NCBI RefSeq assembly: GCF_002813325.1
Contig: NZ_PHUG01000001.1
Span: forward strand, 4,774,001 to 4,838,000
From: Janthinobacterium sp. 64
GTDB taxonomy: Bacteria > Pseudomonadota > Gammaproteobacteria > Burkholderiales > Burkholderiaceae_D
Length of the DNA stretch: 64,000 bases
Direction of reading: 5' to 3'
A program made the translations under genes and the position numbers. Positions 38,272 to 47,762 of this stretch are shown here, piece after piece. The notes under the pieces are model-generated. The model did not search any database and had not been told where the DNA came from. It saw nothing but the letters and a program-made list of their open reading frames with translations. Within the stretch, counting starts at the first letter, position 1. Each line of letters begins with the position of its first letter.

Positions 38272-39507
38272 ATGGATGATCTACGCATCAATGGCGAACG
38301 GCTGTGGGCAGCCCTGATGGAACTGGCGCAGATCGGCGCGACAGCGAAAGGCGGCGTCAAGCGCCTGGCCCTGACTGATCTGGACAAACAGGGGCGCGAC
38401 CTGGTGGTACGCTGGGGCACGGAGGCGGGCATGAGCATCACCATCGACCAGATCGGCAATGTCTTCATGCGCCGCGACGGCACCGACAATACCCTGCCGC
38501 CCGTGATGACGGGCAGCCATATCGACACGCAGCCCACGGGCGGCAAGTTCGATGGCAATTACGGCGTGCTGGCGGGCCTGGAAGTGGTGCGTACCCTGAA
38601 CGACCTCAATATCAAGACGCGATCGCCCATCGAGGTGGCGTTCTGGACCAACGAGGAAGGCTCGCGCTTCGTGCCCGTGATGATGGGTTCCGGCGTCTTT
38701 TGCGGCGCCTTCTCGCTCGAAACCGCGTATGCGGCGAAAGACACGGAAGGCAAAACGGTGGGCGAGGAGCTGGCGCGCATCGGATACAAGGGCGAGCAGG
38801 TGCCGGGAAATCACCCCATCGGCGCCTACTTTGAAACGCATATCGAACAGGGTCCCGTGCTGGAAGACGCCGATAAAGTCATCGGCGTGGTGCCGGCCGT
38901 GATGGGACTGTCCTGGTACGATTGCGTGGTGAGGGGCATGGAAGCGCATGCTGGTCCCACGCCCATGGGTTTGCGCAAGGACGCGCTGCAGGTGGCCACC
39001 GTCATCATGCAGGAAGTCGTCGCCATTGCCAACCGCTACCCGCCGTATGGACGCGGCACGGTGGGCATGGTGCAGGTGTTCCCGAACAGCCGCAACGTGA
39101 TCCCCGGCGAAGTGACATTCAGCATCGACCTGCGCAATGTGAACGATGAACTGCTCAACACCATGCATGGCGAGATCACGGCTTTTATTGACGCCACGCG
39201 CGAAAAAACAGGCTTGGGCATTTCACTGGAAAGGGTGTCCTATTACCCGCCATGCCCGTTCCACCCCGACTGCGTGGGCGCCGTGCGCAATGCCACCGCA
39301 AAGCTCGGTTATTCCGTGATGGACGTGGTGTCGGGCGCCGGCCACGACGCCATCTACGCGGCCAGGCTGGCACCGGCCGGCATGATCTTCGTGCCGTGCA
39401 AGGACGGCATCAGCCACAATGAAATCGAGGACGCCAGGCCCGAGCACCTGGAAGCGGGCTGCAATGTGCTGCTGCACGCGATGCTGGAGCGGGCCGTGGC
39501 CGTCTAG
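38272..39507 (+). CDS. N-carbamoyl-beta-alanine amidohydrolase (beta-ureidopropionase, Zn type)
   Basis: 411 aa of the hydantoinase/carbamoylase branch of peptidase family M20. Metal-site pieces: TGSHIDTQPTGGKFDG (His83, Asp94), FWTNEEGSRF (paired Glu), THIEQGPVLE and a late SGAGHDA. The dimerisation lid has GMEAHAGPTPMGLRKDA. It would hydrolyse carbamoyl-beta-alanine or carbamoyl-beta-aminoisobutyrate to the beta-amino acid, CO2 and ammonia, supplying the aminotransferase encoded at 29.6 kb. AGGAG precedes the ATG. Last enzyme of the plus-strand block. Confidence 0.93.
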   Translation: MDDLRINGERLWAALMELAQIGATAKGGVKRLALTDLDKQGRDLVVRWGTEAGMSITIDQIGNVFMRRDGTDNTLPPVMTGSHIDTQPTGGKFDGNYGVLAGLEVVRTLNDLNIKTRSPIEVAFWTNEEGSRFVPVMMGSGVFCGAFSLETAYAAKDTEGKTVGEELARIGYKGEQVPGNHPIGAYFETHIEQGPVLEDADKVIGVVPAVMGLSWYDCVVRGMEAHAGPTPMGLRKDALQVATVIMQEVVAIANRYPPYGRGTVGMVQVFPNSRNVIPGEVTFSIDLRNVNDELLNTMHGEITAFIDATREKTGLGISLERVSYYPPCPFHPDCVGAVRNATAKLGYSVMDVVSGAGHDAIYAARLAPAGMIFVPCKDGISHNEIEDARPEHLEAGCNVLLHAMLERAVAV

Positions 39508-39567
39508 CTGCGCTAGCGCGGCGCGGCGGTGCTATGCTGGGCGCCTTGCGATCAGGGGCAACCGGCA

Positions 39568-40950
39568 ATGAGCACTCTCCATTTCGATAACGAAGTCAAC
39601 CCTGCCGCCGTGCATGCGGCGCGCGGCGGCGAGCTGCTGGCCAGTGGCGATGCGGCCGGCGCCGAAACCTGTTTCCAGCAGGCGCTGGTCTTCGACGCCG
39701 GGCATGTATTCGCCCTGGCCAACCTGGCCTGGATGCGTGGACAGGAAGGCTTGCTGGCAGAAGCGGAAAGCTATTACCTGCGCGCGCTGGCGCAAGCGCC
39801 CGATGACGTGCATCTGCTGCAGAACCTGGGCGCGCTGCTGATGACGATGCGTCGCCCGGTGGAGGCCGAGCGCATCGACCGGCGCGTGCTGGCGCTGGCG
39901 CCGGAAATGCCTTCCGCCTGGTCCAACCTGGGCGCGCTGCTGGCCGCCATGCAGCGCGAGACCGAGGCCGAACGCTGCTACCGCCATGCCATCGCACTCG
40001 ATGGCGACTACGCCAATGCGCGCTACAACTTGTCGTATCTGCTGCTGCGCCAGGGCCGCCTGGCGGAAGGCTGGCAGATGCTCGAAGCGCGGCCGCAGCC
40101 GACCATGTTTGGCGCGTATTTTCGCTTTCCCCGCTGGCAGGGCGAGCCGCTTGCCGGCCAGTCGCTGCTGATCTGTCCCGAGGCGGGCATGGGCGACATG
40201 CTGCAGCTGTGCCGCTATGCATCCTGCCTGCGCCAACTGGGCGCGGCGCGCATCTCGCTGCTATGTCATGCGCCGCTCAAGACGCTGCTGCTAGACCTGC
40301 CGGAGATAGACGAAGTATTCGCCATCGGCGAGACCGTGCCGGACGACGGCTGGAATTACTGGGCACCGATCCTGAGCCTGCCCGGTCTATGCGGCACCAC
40401 CCTGGAGACAATTCCGGCCCAGTTGCCGTATCTGTGGGCGCAGCCGCAGGCCGTCGCGGCGTGGCGTGCGCGCCTGCCGGCGGCACCACTGCGCGTGGGC
40501 CTGGCCTGGCGCGGCAATGCGCAATTTGAAAACGACGATGCGCGTTCGCTGGCCACGCTCGACGTGCTGGCGCCACTGAGCGCGGTGGACGGCGTGCAGT
40601 TTGTCAGCCTGCAGAAGGGTGCCGGCGAAAATGACACATCGGCATCACTCGCCCTGGTCGCCGGCGGCGCGGCGCTCGGTGATATGGCCGATACGGCGGC
40701 GCTGGTCGCCAACCTGGACCTGGTCATCAGCGTGGATACGGCCGTGGCCCATCTGGCCGGGGCGCTGGGCAAGCCGTGCTGGCTGCTGCTGCCCGACTAC
40801 CTGCCGGACTGGCGCTGGATGGCCGGGCGCCTCGATACGCCCTGGTATCCCACGATGCGGCTGTTCCGCCAGCCTGCGACAGGTGGCTGGCAACCCTTGA
40901 TTGGCCATCTTGCGCAGGAACTGGCGCGCTGGCGCCAGGCGCACGGCTAG
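39568..40950 (+). CDS. TPR-repeat protein with glycosyltransferase-like C-terminus
   Basis: 460 aa. Residues 1-175 form about four to five tetratricopeptide repeats (AEAESYYLRALAQAPDDVHLLQNLG, AERCYRHAIALDGDYANARYNL). The rest resembles the GT-B-like domain seen in many bacterial TPR proteins, with LRVGLAWRGN and DLVISVDTAVAHLAGALGKP matching glycosyltransferase family 9-type nucleotide-sugar pockets. The target is unknown. Start at 39568 has a GGGGC-type ribosome site; an upstream ATG adds 13 residues. It breaks the run of pyrimidine genes, and its stop overlaps that of the convergent gene in CTAG. Confidence 0.8.
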   Translation: MSTLHFDNEVNPAAVHAARGGELLASGDAAGAETCFQQALVFDAGHVFALANLAWMRGQEGLLAEAESYYLRALAQAPDDVHLLQNLGALLMTMRRPVEAERIDRRVLALAPEMPSAWSNLGALLAAMQRETEAERCYRHAIALDGDYANARYNLSYLLLRQGRLAEGWQMLEARPQPTMFGAYFRFPRWQGEPLAGQSLLICPEAGMGDMLQLCRYASCLRQLGAARISLLCHAPLKTLLLDLPEIDEVFAIGETVPDDGWNYWAPILSLPGLCGTTLETIPAQLPYLWAQPQAVAAWRARLPAAPLRVGLAWRGNAQFENDDARSLATLDVLAPLSAVDGVQFVSLQKGAGENDTSASLALVAGGAALGDMADTAALVANLDLVISVDTAVAHLAGALGKPCWLLLPDYLPDWRWMAGRLDTPWYPTMRLFRQPATGGWQPLIGHLAQELARWRQAHG

Positions 40951-42701
40951 GCTTTTGGCTGGAAATTCCGCAAGAAATGCAGCAGGGCTTGCGCCGCGAT
41001 GTCGGCGTCGTCTGCCGTCATGGTTTCCAGCGGGTTGTGGCTGATGCCGCCATTGCCGCAGCGCGTAAACAGCATGGCCACGTCGGTGATGGCGGCCATG
41101 GCCATGGCGTCGTGGCCGGCGCCCGACAGCAGCGCGTATGGTTCGATGCCGACCGATTGCACGGCTTGCGCCAGCTGCGCCATCAGCCAGGGCGCGCACG
41201 GCGCCGCGCGCGCCGACAGCAGCAGTTCCAGCTGGTACTCGATCTGGCGCCGCGCGCAGATGGCGGCGATGCCATCGAGGATGTCGTCGACGGCCGCCTG
41301 GCGTACCGCGTCGCTCGCTGCGCGGATATCGAGCGACAGGGTGCAGGCGCCGGCGATCACGTTGACGGAGCCGTTGGGCACCTGCAGCTGCCCCACGGTA
41401 CCCACCAGCGCCTCGCCCTGGTTGCAGCGCTGTTCCACCAGCAGGATGATTTCGGCCGCCGCGCTGGCCGCATCCTTGCGCATGCTCATGGGCGTGGTGC
41501 CCGCGTGGCTGGCCACGCCGCCAAGATTGAGCAGGTAGCGCGAGCTGCCGGCGATCGCCGTGACGATGCCCAGCGGCAGGTCGCGCTCGAGCAGCACGGG
41601 GCCCTGTTCGATATGCACTTCCACGTAGCCGAGCAAGCTGGCAGGGTCGCGCGCGATGGCGCCGATGGCGCTCGCCTCGTGACCGGCGGCGGCCAGCGCG
41701 TCGCGCATGCTCACGCCATCGGCATCGACCTGCTCCAGCAGCGACACGTCGAACCTGCCCGTGACGGCCGTGCTGCCCAAAAACGTGCTCTTGAAGCGCA
41801 CGCCTTCTTCCTCGGCGAAGCCGACCACCTCGAAGTGGAAGGGCAGCTTTTCGCCCCGTTCGTGCAGGTGGCGCACGACGGCGATCGGCAGCACGATGCC
41901 CAGCCGGCCATCGTACTTGCCGCCGTTGCGTACCGTGTCGTAATGCGATCCCGTCATCAGCGTCTTTGCGCCGGGTAGGTCGGACAGATAGCGGCCGACC
42001 ACGTTGCCGACGGCGTCGATGTGCACCTGCATGCCGGCCTCCCGCATCCAGTCGGCCAGCTGCGCGGCAGTTCTCTGGTGCGCCGGCGTCAGGTAGGCGC
42101 AGGTCAGGTTGTAATCGCTGTCGCTCCAGCCGGCCAGCGTTTCCGCGTGCTGCATGATGGCCGGACCGAAATCGAGGCGCACGTCGAACAGCTCGTTCAG
42201 GCGCAGCTCGGCGATGCGCTTGATCTGCCGCAGCGATTCGGCCAGTTCATCGGCGCGCCGGTTCTTCAGGCGCCGCGCAAAGGTGCTGATGATGTCCTGG
42301 CGCGTCAAACCCTCGCCCGTCGGGCCCTTGACGGCCAGGATGAAGGGGAAGCCGAACCTGGCGTTGTAGTCGCTATTGAGGCGCTGCAGGGTGGCAAATT
42401 CGTCGGCGCTGCACCGGTTCAGGCCGGACTTGGCCTGTTCGCGCGTCGATTCCATCGTCAGCTGTCCCGCGACGGCGGCCTTGCCGGCCAGTTCGGGGTG
42501 GGCGCGTATCAGCCCCAGTTGTTCTTCGGACGAGGCCACGGCCAGCACGCGCTGCAATTCCGTCTTGAGCGCCGTCAGGCTGGCAAACGGCCGCGCGGCA
42601 GCTGCGCGCTGGGCGATCCAGGGCGAATGTTCGTAGATGCCATGCAGCCGTGCGATAAAATCGGCCTGGCTGCCGGCGTTCAGGTCTGAAAGGGTGGTCA
42701 T
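40947..42701 (-). CDS. Fusion of OHCU decarboxylase and allantoate amidohydrolase
   Basis: 584 aa, two purine-degradation enzymes in one chain. Residues 1-165 match OHCU decarboxylase (UraD), with the catalytic histidine in EEQLGLIRAHPELAGKA (His68) and SGLNRCSADEF, then FGFPFILAVKG. Residues 172-584 match allantoate amidohydrolase of family M20 (GSHYDTVRNGGKYDG with His253 and Asp264, FAEEEGVRF, HIEQGPVLLE, GVASHAGTTPMSMRKDA, SGAGHDAMAMA). Together they make (S)-allantoin and later open allantoate; allantoinase lies elsewhere. Start MTTLSDLN chosen from domain alignment. Divergent neighbours are a LysR gene and puuD. Confidence 0.93.
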   Translation of the reverse strand: MTTLSDLNAGSQADFIARLHGIYEHSPWIAQRAAAARPFASLTALKTELQRVLAVASSEEQLGLIRAHPELAGKAAVAGQLTMESTREQAKSGLNRCSADEFATLQRLNSDYNARFGFPFILAVKGPTGEGLTRQDIISTFARRLKNRRADELAESLRQIKRIAELRLNELFDVRLDFGPAIMQHAETLAGWSDSDYNLTCAYLTPAHQRTAAQLADWMREAGMQVHIDAVGNVVGRYLSDLPGAKTLMTGSHYDTVRNGGKYDGRLGIVLPIAVVRHLHERGEKLPFHFEVVGFAEEEGVRFKSTFLGSTAVTGRFDVSLLEQVDADGVSMRDALAAAGHEASAIGAIARDPASLLGYVEVHIEQGPVLLERDLPLGIVTAIAGSSRYLLNLGGVASHAGTTPMSMRKDAASAAAEIILLVEQRCNQGEALVGTVGQLQVPNGSVNVIAGACTLSLDIRAASDAVRQAAVDDILDGIAAICARRQIEYQLELLLSARAAPCAPWLMAQLAQAVQSVGIEPYALLSGAGHDAMAMAAITDVAMLFTRCGNGGISHNPLETMTADDADIAAQALLHFLRNFQPKA

Positions 42702-42774
42702 GGTTTTCCGATCATGCAAGCGGTGATGATAGCGCCCCGTTCCTGTCTCCATTATATGCGCGTGCTGATAGCGG

Positions 42775-43713
42775 CTATCGCTGCACCAGCGCCTTGGCGG
42801 CCGCGCTGACCTGGTCGCGCAGCCATTTGTGCTCGGGCGCCTGGTGCACGCGCTGGTGCCACAGCTGGTAAAAGCGCATCGGCGGGAATTTCAAGGGCAC
42901 GGTATACGTTTTCAGCGGCAGGGTCTTTTCATAGAAGCGCATGAACTGGCGGCCCGTGGTCAGTACCAGGTCCGTCTGCGTCAGCATGTAGGGGATCAGG
43001 CCGAAATATGCCGATTCCACCACCACGTTGCGCTGCAGGTTTTGCCGCTCCAGGAAGGAGTCGATCACGCCGTGGTAGCCCGGCATCATCTGCGACGGCG
43101 CCACGTGGGGCAGGCTCAGATAGTCGTCGAGCGTCATGGCGTCGCTGGCCGTGCGGCGCGCATAGGCGTTTTCCGCATGCATGGCGCAGACGATGGGGTC
43201 TTCGAACAGCTTCGAAATGTGCAGATGCGCGGGCGGCTCGTCCCAGTTGGCGATGACCAGGTCCAGACCTCCGTCGGACAATTGGCGGATATGGTCGATG
43301 CCCGGTCCCAGGCTGTGCAGCACGACGCGGCTTTTCGGCGAACCGCGGCGCAGCAGAGCCACCACGTTGGGCAGGAACTGGCTGTCCAGGTAGTCGGGCG
43401 CGGCGATATGGAAGGTGCGTGCCTCTTCCTGCGCCACAAACGGCGTCTTCTTGATGAACAGGCTCTCCGTCTGGTCGAGGATGCGCTTGGCCGGATTGAG
43501 CAGGCTTTCGCCATGCTGGGTGGGCACCATGCCGCGCGCGCCGCGCACCAGCAGCGGATCGCCCGTCAATTCTCTAAGCTTGCGCAGGGAGGCGGAAATC
43601 GACGGCTGCGGCTGGTTGAGTTTCAGCGCCACGCGCGAGACATTCTTTTCCACCAGCAGCAGGTAGAGGATGCGGATCAGGTGCAGGTCGAGGTGTTGCG
43701 GCAGGCTGGACAT
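42775..43713 (-). CDS. LysR-family regulator of the urate/allantoin genes (probable)
   Basis: 312 aa. The helix-turn-helix is near the N-terminus (LHLIRILYLLLVEKNVSRVA then LNQPQPSISASLRKLRELTGDPLLVR), which is the NodD/LeuO-like variant. A ligand domain follows (FHIAAPDYLDSQFLPNVVALL). It sits between the UraD-AllC fusion gene (same strand, 73 bases downstream) and puuD (divergent), so it probably controls both. Its effector might be urate or an allantoin derivative; this is inferred from position only. Confidence 0.9.
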   Translation of the reverse strand: MSSLPQHLDLHLIRILYLLLVEKNVSRVALKLNQPQPSISASLRKLRELTGDPLLVRGARGMVPTQHGESLLNPAKRILDQTESLFIKKTPFVAQEEARTFHIAAPDYLDSQFLPNVVALLRRGSPKSRVVLHSLGPGIDHIRQLSDGGLDLVIANWDEPPAHLHISKLFEDPIVCAMHAENAYARRTASDAMTLDDYLSLPHVAPSQMMPGYHGVIDSFLERQNLQRNVVVESAYFGLIPYMLTQTDLVLTTGRQFMRFYEKTLPLKTYTVPLKFPPMRFYQLWHQRVHQAPEHKWLRDQVSAAAKALVQR

Positions 43714-43732
43714 GGGCTGGTGGCTCTGTTGT

Positions 43733-43764
43733 ATATCGAATCGAATATGTCAAATATACGATAT
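43733..43764. promoter_or_regulatory. AT-rich dyad ATATCG-N20-CGATAT in the LysR/puuD divergent gap
   Basis: Six-base perfect arms at 43733-43738 and 43759-43764, with an inner ATAT-N5-ATAT. It lies 20-51 bases upstream of the LysR start codon and 81 before puuD. A minus-strand TTGACA lies inside (43746-43751), so it may overlap a promoter. Confidence 0.4.
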
Positions 43765-43844
43765 TTTTCATGTGAAGGGCGGTAAATCCGTTTATCTTGT
43801 GTAGATTGGCACGAATATGGGTTCGGTCTGACTAGAGGAAATTT

Positions 43845-45077
43845 ATGGAAGTATTTGCCTACCTGATTCCGTACGGCCTTGAGTGGCTCAACCTGATCGT
43901 CCGCTGGCTGCACGTCATCACGGGCATCGCCTGGATCGGCGCTTCCTTTTATTTCGTCTGGCTCGACAACTCGATCCGCCCGCCCGCACCCGGTTCCGAG
44001 CTGGCGAAGAAGGGCGTGTCGGGAGAACTGTGGGCCGTGCATGGCGGCGGCTTCTACAACCCGCAAAAATATCTGCTGGCGCCCGCCGAATTGCCGAAGG
44101 AACTGCACTGGTTCAAGTGGGAAGCGTATTCCACCTGGCTGTCCGGCTTTGCGCTGCTGACCATCGCGTATTACTTCAATGCCCAGGCCATGATGATCGA
44201 CAAGGCCGTGGCCGATATCTCCAGCGGCCAGGCCGTCGGCATCGGCATCGCCACCCTCGTCATCGGCTGGACCGTCTACGACCTGCTATGCCGCTCGAAG
44301 CTGGCGCAGTATGAATTGTGGTTCGGCGTGACGGTGTTTGCGCTGATCGTCGGCGCCGCCTACGTGCTCACGCATTTGCTCAGCGGGCGCGCCGCCTACA
44401 TCCACGTGGGCGCCATGATCGGCACCATCATGGTGGCCAATGTACTGATGCTGATCATTCCCGGCCAGCGCAAGATGGTCGAGGCCATGGCCGCTGGCAA
44501 GCTGCCCGATCCGAAGCACGGCCTGAAGGCCAAGCAGCGCAGCGTGCATAACAATTATTTTACCTTGCCGGTGCTGTTCATCATGATCAGCAACCACTAC
44601 GCGATGACTTATCGCAACGACCACGCATGGCTGGTGCTGGCGCTGATCATGGCGGCCGGCGTCTTCATCCGCCACTTTTTCAACCTGCGCCACAAGGGCC
44701 GTGTCGAGTGGCGCTATCCGGCCATCGGCGTGGCCTTGCTGCTGGCCGTGGCCGTGGCCATCGCGCCGAAAGCGCCGGTGGCCGTGGCGGCCGCACCGGC
44801 GGTGGACCCTGTCGCGCAGTTCAAGAGCGTGCATGCCATCATCGCCCAGCGCTGCGCCACCTGCCATTCGGCCCAGCCCACGCAAGCGGGCTTCGCCACG
44901 GCGCCGGCCGGCATGATGCTCGATAATGAAACGCAAATCCGCCAGCACGCGGCGCAAATCTACAAGCAGGCCATCGAATTGAAGGCCATGCCGATCGGGA
45001 ACCTGACCAATATGACGGAGGCCGAGCGCAGCGAGCTTGGCGCCTGGCTGCAACAGACCATGCAAGGAGCAAAATGA
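43845..45077 (+). CDS. puuD: Membrane-bound urate hydroxylase with cytochrome c domain
   Basis: 410 aa. The N-terminal part has about 8-9 membrane segments containing several conserved histidines (RWLHVITGIAWIGASFYFVWLD near 20-41, GGGFYNPQKYLL, YAMTYRN). The C-terminus (from about 325) is a cytochrome c domain with one haem motif, CATCH at 337-341. This is the PuuD layout, which oxidises urate to 5-hydroxyisourate and passes electrons to the respiratory chain instead of making peroxide. It overlaps the next gene by four bases (ATGA). Confidence 0.95.
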   Translation: MEVFAYLIPYGLEWLNLIVRWLHVITGIAWIGASFYFVWLDNSIRPPAPGSELAKKGVSGELWAVHGGGFYNPQKYLLAPAELPKELHWFKWEAYSTWLSGFALLTIAYYFNAQAMMIDKAVADISSGQAVGIGIATLVIGWTVYDLLCRSKLAQYELWFGVTVFALIVGAAYVLTHLLSGRAAYIHVGAMIGTIMVANVLMLIIPGQRKMVEAMAAGKLPDPKHGLKAKQRSVHNNYFTLPVLFIMISNHYAMTYRNDHAWLVLALIMAAGVFIRHFFNLRHKGRVEWRYPAIGVALLLAVAVAIAPKAPVAVAAAPAVDPVAQFKSVHAIIAQRCATCHSAQPTQAGFATAPAGMMLDNETQIRQHAAQIYKQAIELKAMPIGNLTNMTEAERSELGAWLQQTMQGAK

Positions 45078-46306
45078 CGACGCACGCAGAAAAAATCACG
45101 GCCTGGATCGACGACCACTTCGACGAAGAAATCGCCTTTTTACAGCAGGTGGTGCAGCAGCCGACGGATACGCCGCCCGGCAACAACGCGCCGCATGCGG
45201 AGCTGGTGGCCCAATTGCTGCAGGCATATGGCTGGCACGCCGAAAAGCACGCCGTCCCAAAGGACCAGGTCGAGGCGTATGGCATGCAGAGCATCACCAA
45301 CCTGATCGTGCGCCGGCCTTATGCTGCGGGCGGGCCGACCGTGGCCCTGAACGCGCATGGCGACGTGGTGCCGCCAGGCGACAACTGGACGTATCCGCCG
45401 TATGGCGGGCAGATCGACGGCGGCTATATGTATGGCCGCGCGACGGCCGTCTCGAAAGGCGACTTCGCCACCTATGTGTTTGCCGCGCGCGCGCTCGAAG
45501 CCTTGGGCATTGCGCTCAAAGGCCAGCTGGAACTGCATTTTACCTACGACGAGGAATTCGGCGGCTTGCTGGGGCCGGGCTGGCTGCTGGAACAGCAACT
45601 GACCAAGCCCGATTTCGTCATCGCCGCCGGTTTCAGCTACGGCATCGTCACGGCGCACAACGCCTGCCTGCAGCTGGAAATCACCGTGCATGGCAAGTCG
45701 GGCCACGGCTCCATGCCGGAGACGGGACACGACGCGCTGCAGGCGGCCAACAAGATCCTCAACGCCATCTATGGGCAGTTGCCGGAGCTGAAAAAGATCA
45801 AATCGAAAGTCGCCGGCATCGACTCGCCCACCATGCTGGTGGGACGCATCGATGGCGGCACGAATACCAATGTGGTGCCGGGCAAGGTGGTCATGAAGAT
45901 GGATCGGCGCATGATCCCGGAAGAAGACCCGGTGGCGGTGGAAGCGCAGGTGCGCGCCCTGATCGAAGACGCCGTGCGGGGCGAGCCTGGCATCCGCATC
46001 GAGATCCGCCGCCTGCTGCTGTCGCACGCGCTGCGCCCCTTGCCTGGCTCCGAACAGCTGGTCGGCAGCTTGCAGAAGAATGCGCAAGCCATCCTTGGCG
46101 AAACGATTCCCGCCGTCGGCACGCCGCTGTATGCGGATGCGCGCCTGTATGGCGAGCGTGGCATCCCCGCCGTGCTGTATGGCGCCGGTCCGCGCACGGT
46201 GCCCGAGTCGAATGCGAAGAAGGCCGATGAGCGCCTGGCGCTCGATGATTTGCGCAAGGCCAGCAAGATCGTCGCCCTGACCCTGCTGGACTTTTTGGGC
46301 GCCTGA
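45074..46306 (+). CDS. M20-family zinc amidohydrolase/peptidase (ArgE/DapE type)
   Basis: 410 aa. Metal-site features: LNAHGDVVPPGDNW (HxD), YGRATAVSKGD, FTYDEEFGG (paired Glu) and a dimerisation domain with GKSGHGSMPETGHDA. Family members remove acyl, succinyl or carbamoyl groups from amino acids. Translational coupling to puuD suggests a step in urate-derived nitrogen release, but no family member with exactly this substrate is recognised here, so the function is open. An amidase gene follows 63 bases later. Confidence 0.85.
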   Translation: MTTHAEKITAWIDDHFDEEIAFLQQVVQQPTDTPPGNNAPHAELVAQLLQAYGWHAEKHAVPKDQVEAYGMQSITNLIVRRPYAAGGPTVALNAHGDVVPPGDNWTYPPYGGQIDGGYMYGRATAVSKGDFATYVFAARALEALGIALKGQLELHFTYDEEFGGLLGPGWLLEQQLTKPDFVIAAGFSYGIVTAHNACLQLEITVHGKSGHGSMPETGHDALQAANKILNAIYGQLPELKKIKSKVAGIDSPTMLVGRIDGGTNTNVVPGKVVMKMDRRMIPEEDPVAVEAQVRALIEDAVRGEPGIRIEIRRLLLSHALRPLPGSEQLVGSLQKNAQAILGETIPAVGTPLYADARLYGERGIPAVLYGAGPRTVPESNAKKADERLALDDLRKASKIVALTLLDFLGA

Positions 46307-46369
46307 CAGGGCGGCGGCCATGCCGCCTGCATCCGGTAAGATGCATGCCTGGACAATCGCGGAGGCAGC

Positions 46370-47731
46370 ATGGATGTGACTGGCAAGACGACGATAAGGG
46401 AACTGGCGGCCGAGCTGGCCGCCGGCCGCATCACCAGCGTGGCGCTGACCGAGCAGATGCTGGCGCGCGCCGAGGCGCACCGGGTGCAGGGCGGCCATGC
46501 CTATGTCAGCCTCGATGGCGAACAGGCGCTGATGGAGGCGCGGGCCAGCGATGCGGCGCGCGCCGCCGGCATCGTGGCCTCGCCGCTGGCCGGCGTGCCC
46601 ATTTCCATCAAGGACCTGTTCGACGTCAGGGGGCAAACCAGCAGCGCCGCCTCGCTGGCGCTGGCCGACGCGCCGCCCGCCGATGCCGATGCGCTTGCCG
46701 TGGCGCGCCTGCGCGCGGCCGGCGCCGTCCTGCTGGGACGCACCAACATGAGCGAATTCGCGTTCTCCGGCCTGGGCTTGAATCCCCATTACGGCACGCC
46801 GCGCAATCCGCACGACGGCGCGCGCGTGGCGGGCGGCTCCACCTCGGGCGGCGCCGTCACGGTGGCCTTGGCGATGGCGGCCGGCGCACTGGGCACGGAC
46901 ACGGGCGGCTCGATCCGCATCCCGTCCGCGTTTTGCGGCCTGACGGGCTTCAAGCCGACGGCGGCGTCCGTGCCGCTGGCCGGCACAGTGCCGTTATCTC
47001 GCTCCCTCGATTCGGCCGGCCCCATCGCGCGCAGCGTCGACTGCTGCGCCATTCTGTACGCGGCCTTGTCGGGCCATGACATCGGCGCGCAGGCGCCGGC
47101 ACTGCAAGGCTTGCGCTTCGGTTTTACCCTGGACTACGTCGGCGCGCACGTGGCGCCGCAGGTGCAGCTGGCTTTCGATGCCGCGCTGGAGCAGCTGCGG
47201 CAAGCGGGCGCCCTCGTGGAACAGTTCGATTTCCCCGAATTGCTGGAGCTGCCGACGATCAATGGCGGCGGCGGCCTGGTGGCGGCCGAGGCCTGGCACT
47301 GGCACAGGGCGCTGCTGGAAGAGAAGGGCGCGCAGTACGACCAGCGCGTGGCGGCGCGCATCCGCCGCGGCCAGCAGCAAGGCGCGGCGGACTACATCGA
47401 TTTGCTCGATGCGCGCGTGCGCCTGACCGCCATCGCGAAGCAGCGCCTGGCGCCATTCGACGCCTGGCTGATGCCCAGCGTGGCGATTCTGGCGCCGGAA
47501 GTCGCGCCGCTGGAAGCGGATGACGCCACCTTCTTTGCCACGAATGGCCTGGCGCTGCGCAATGCCAGCGTGATCAACTTCCTCGATGGCTGCGCCTTGT
47601 CCCTGCCCTGCCATGCGGACGGCGAGCTGCCCGTCGGCCTGGGCATTTGCGGCCTGGCCGGCGCCGACGATCAAGTGCTGCAAATCGGCCGGGCCGTGGA
47701 AGCGCTGTTGCGCGGGACAGCAAAAGAATAG
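46370..47731 (+). CDS. Amidase-signature family hydrolase
   Basis: 453 aa. The catalytic Lys-cisSer-Ser set is complete: Lys81 (PISIKDLF), Ser157 (AGGSTSGGA) and Ser181 (TDTGGSIRIPS), with spacings (76 and 24) like other members. The Gly/Ser-rich core and LGRTNMSEFAFSG are also typical. Possible substrates range from ureide intermediates to ordinary amides; the neighbourhood favours a purine-derived urea or amide. A hairpin GGCGGC...GCCGCC lies in the gap before it. Last gene of the urate block. Confidence 0.87.
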   Translation: MDVTGKTTIRELAAELAAGRITSVALTEQMLARAEAHRVQGGHAYVSLDGEQALMEARASDAARAAGIVASPLAGVPISIKDLFDVRGQTSSAASLALADAPPADADALAVARLRAAGAVLLGRTNMSEFAFSGLGLNPHYGTPRNPHDGARVAGGSTSGGAVTVALAMAAGALGTDTGGSIRIPSAFCGLTGFKPTAASVPLAGTVPLSRSLDSAGPIARSVDCCAILYAALSGHDIGAQAPALQGLRFGFTLDYVGAHVAPQVQLAFDAALEQLRQAGALVEQFDFPELLELPTINGGGGLVAAEAWHWHRALLEEKGAQYDQRVAARIRRGQQQGAADYIDLLDARVRLTAIAKQRLAPFDAWLMPSVAILAPEVAPLEADDATFFATNGLALRNASVINFLDGCALSLPCHADGELPVGLGICGLAGADDQVLQIGRAVEALLRGTAKE

Positions 47732-47762
47732 TGCCGTAGTGCAGGAAAATGCCAACTCTGTC

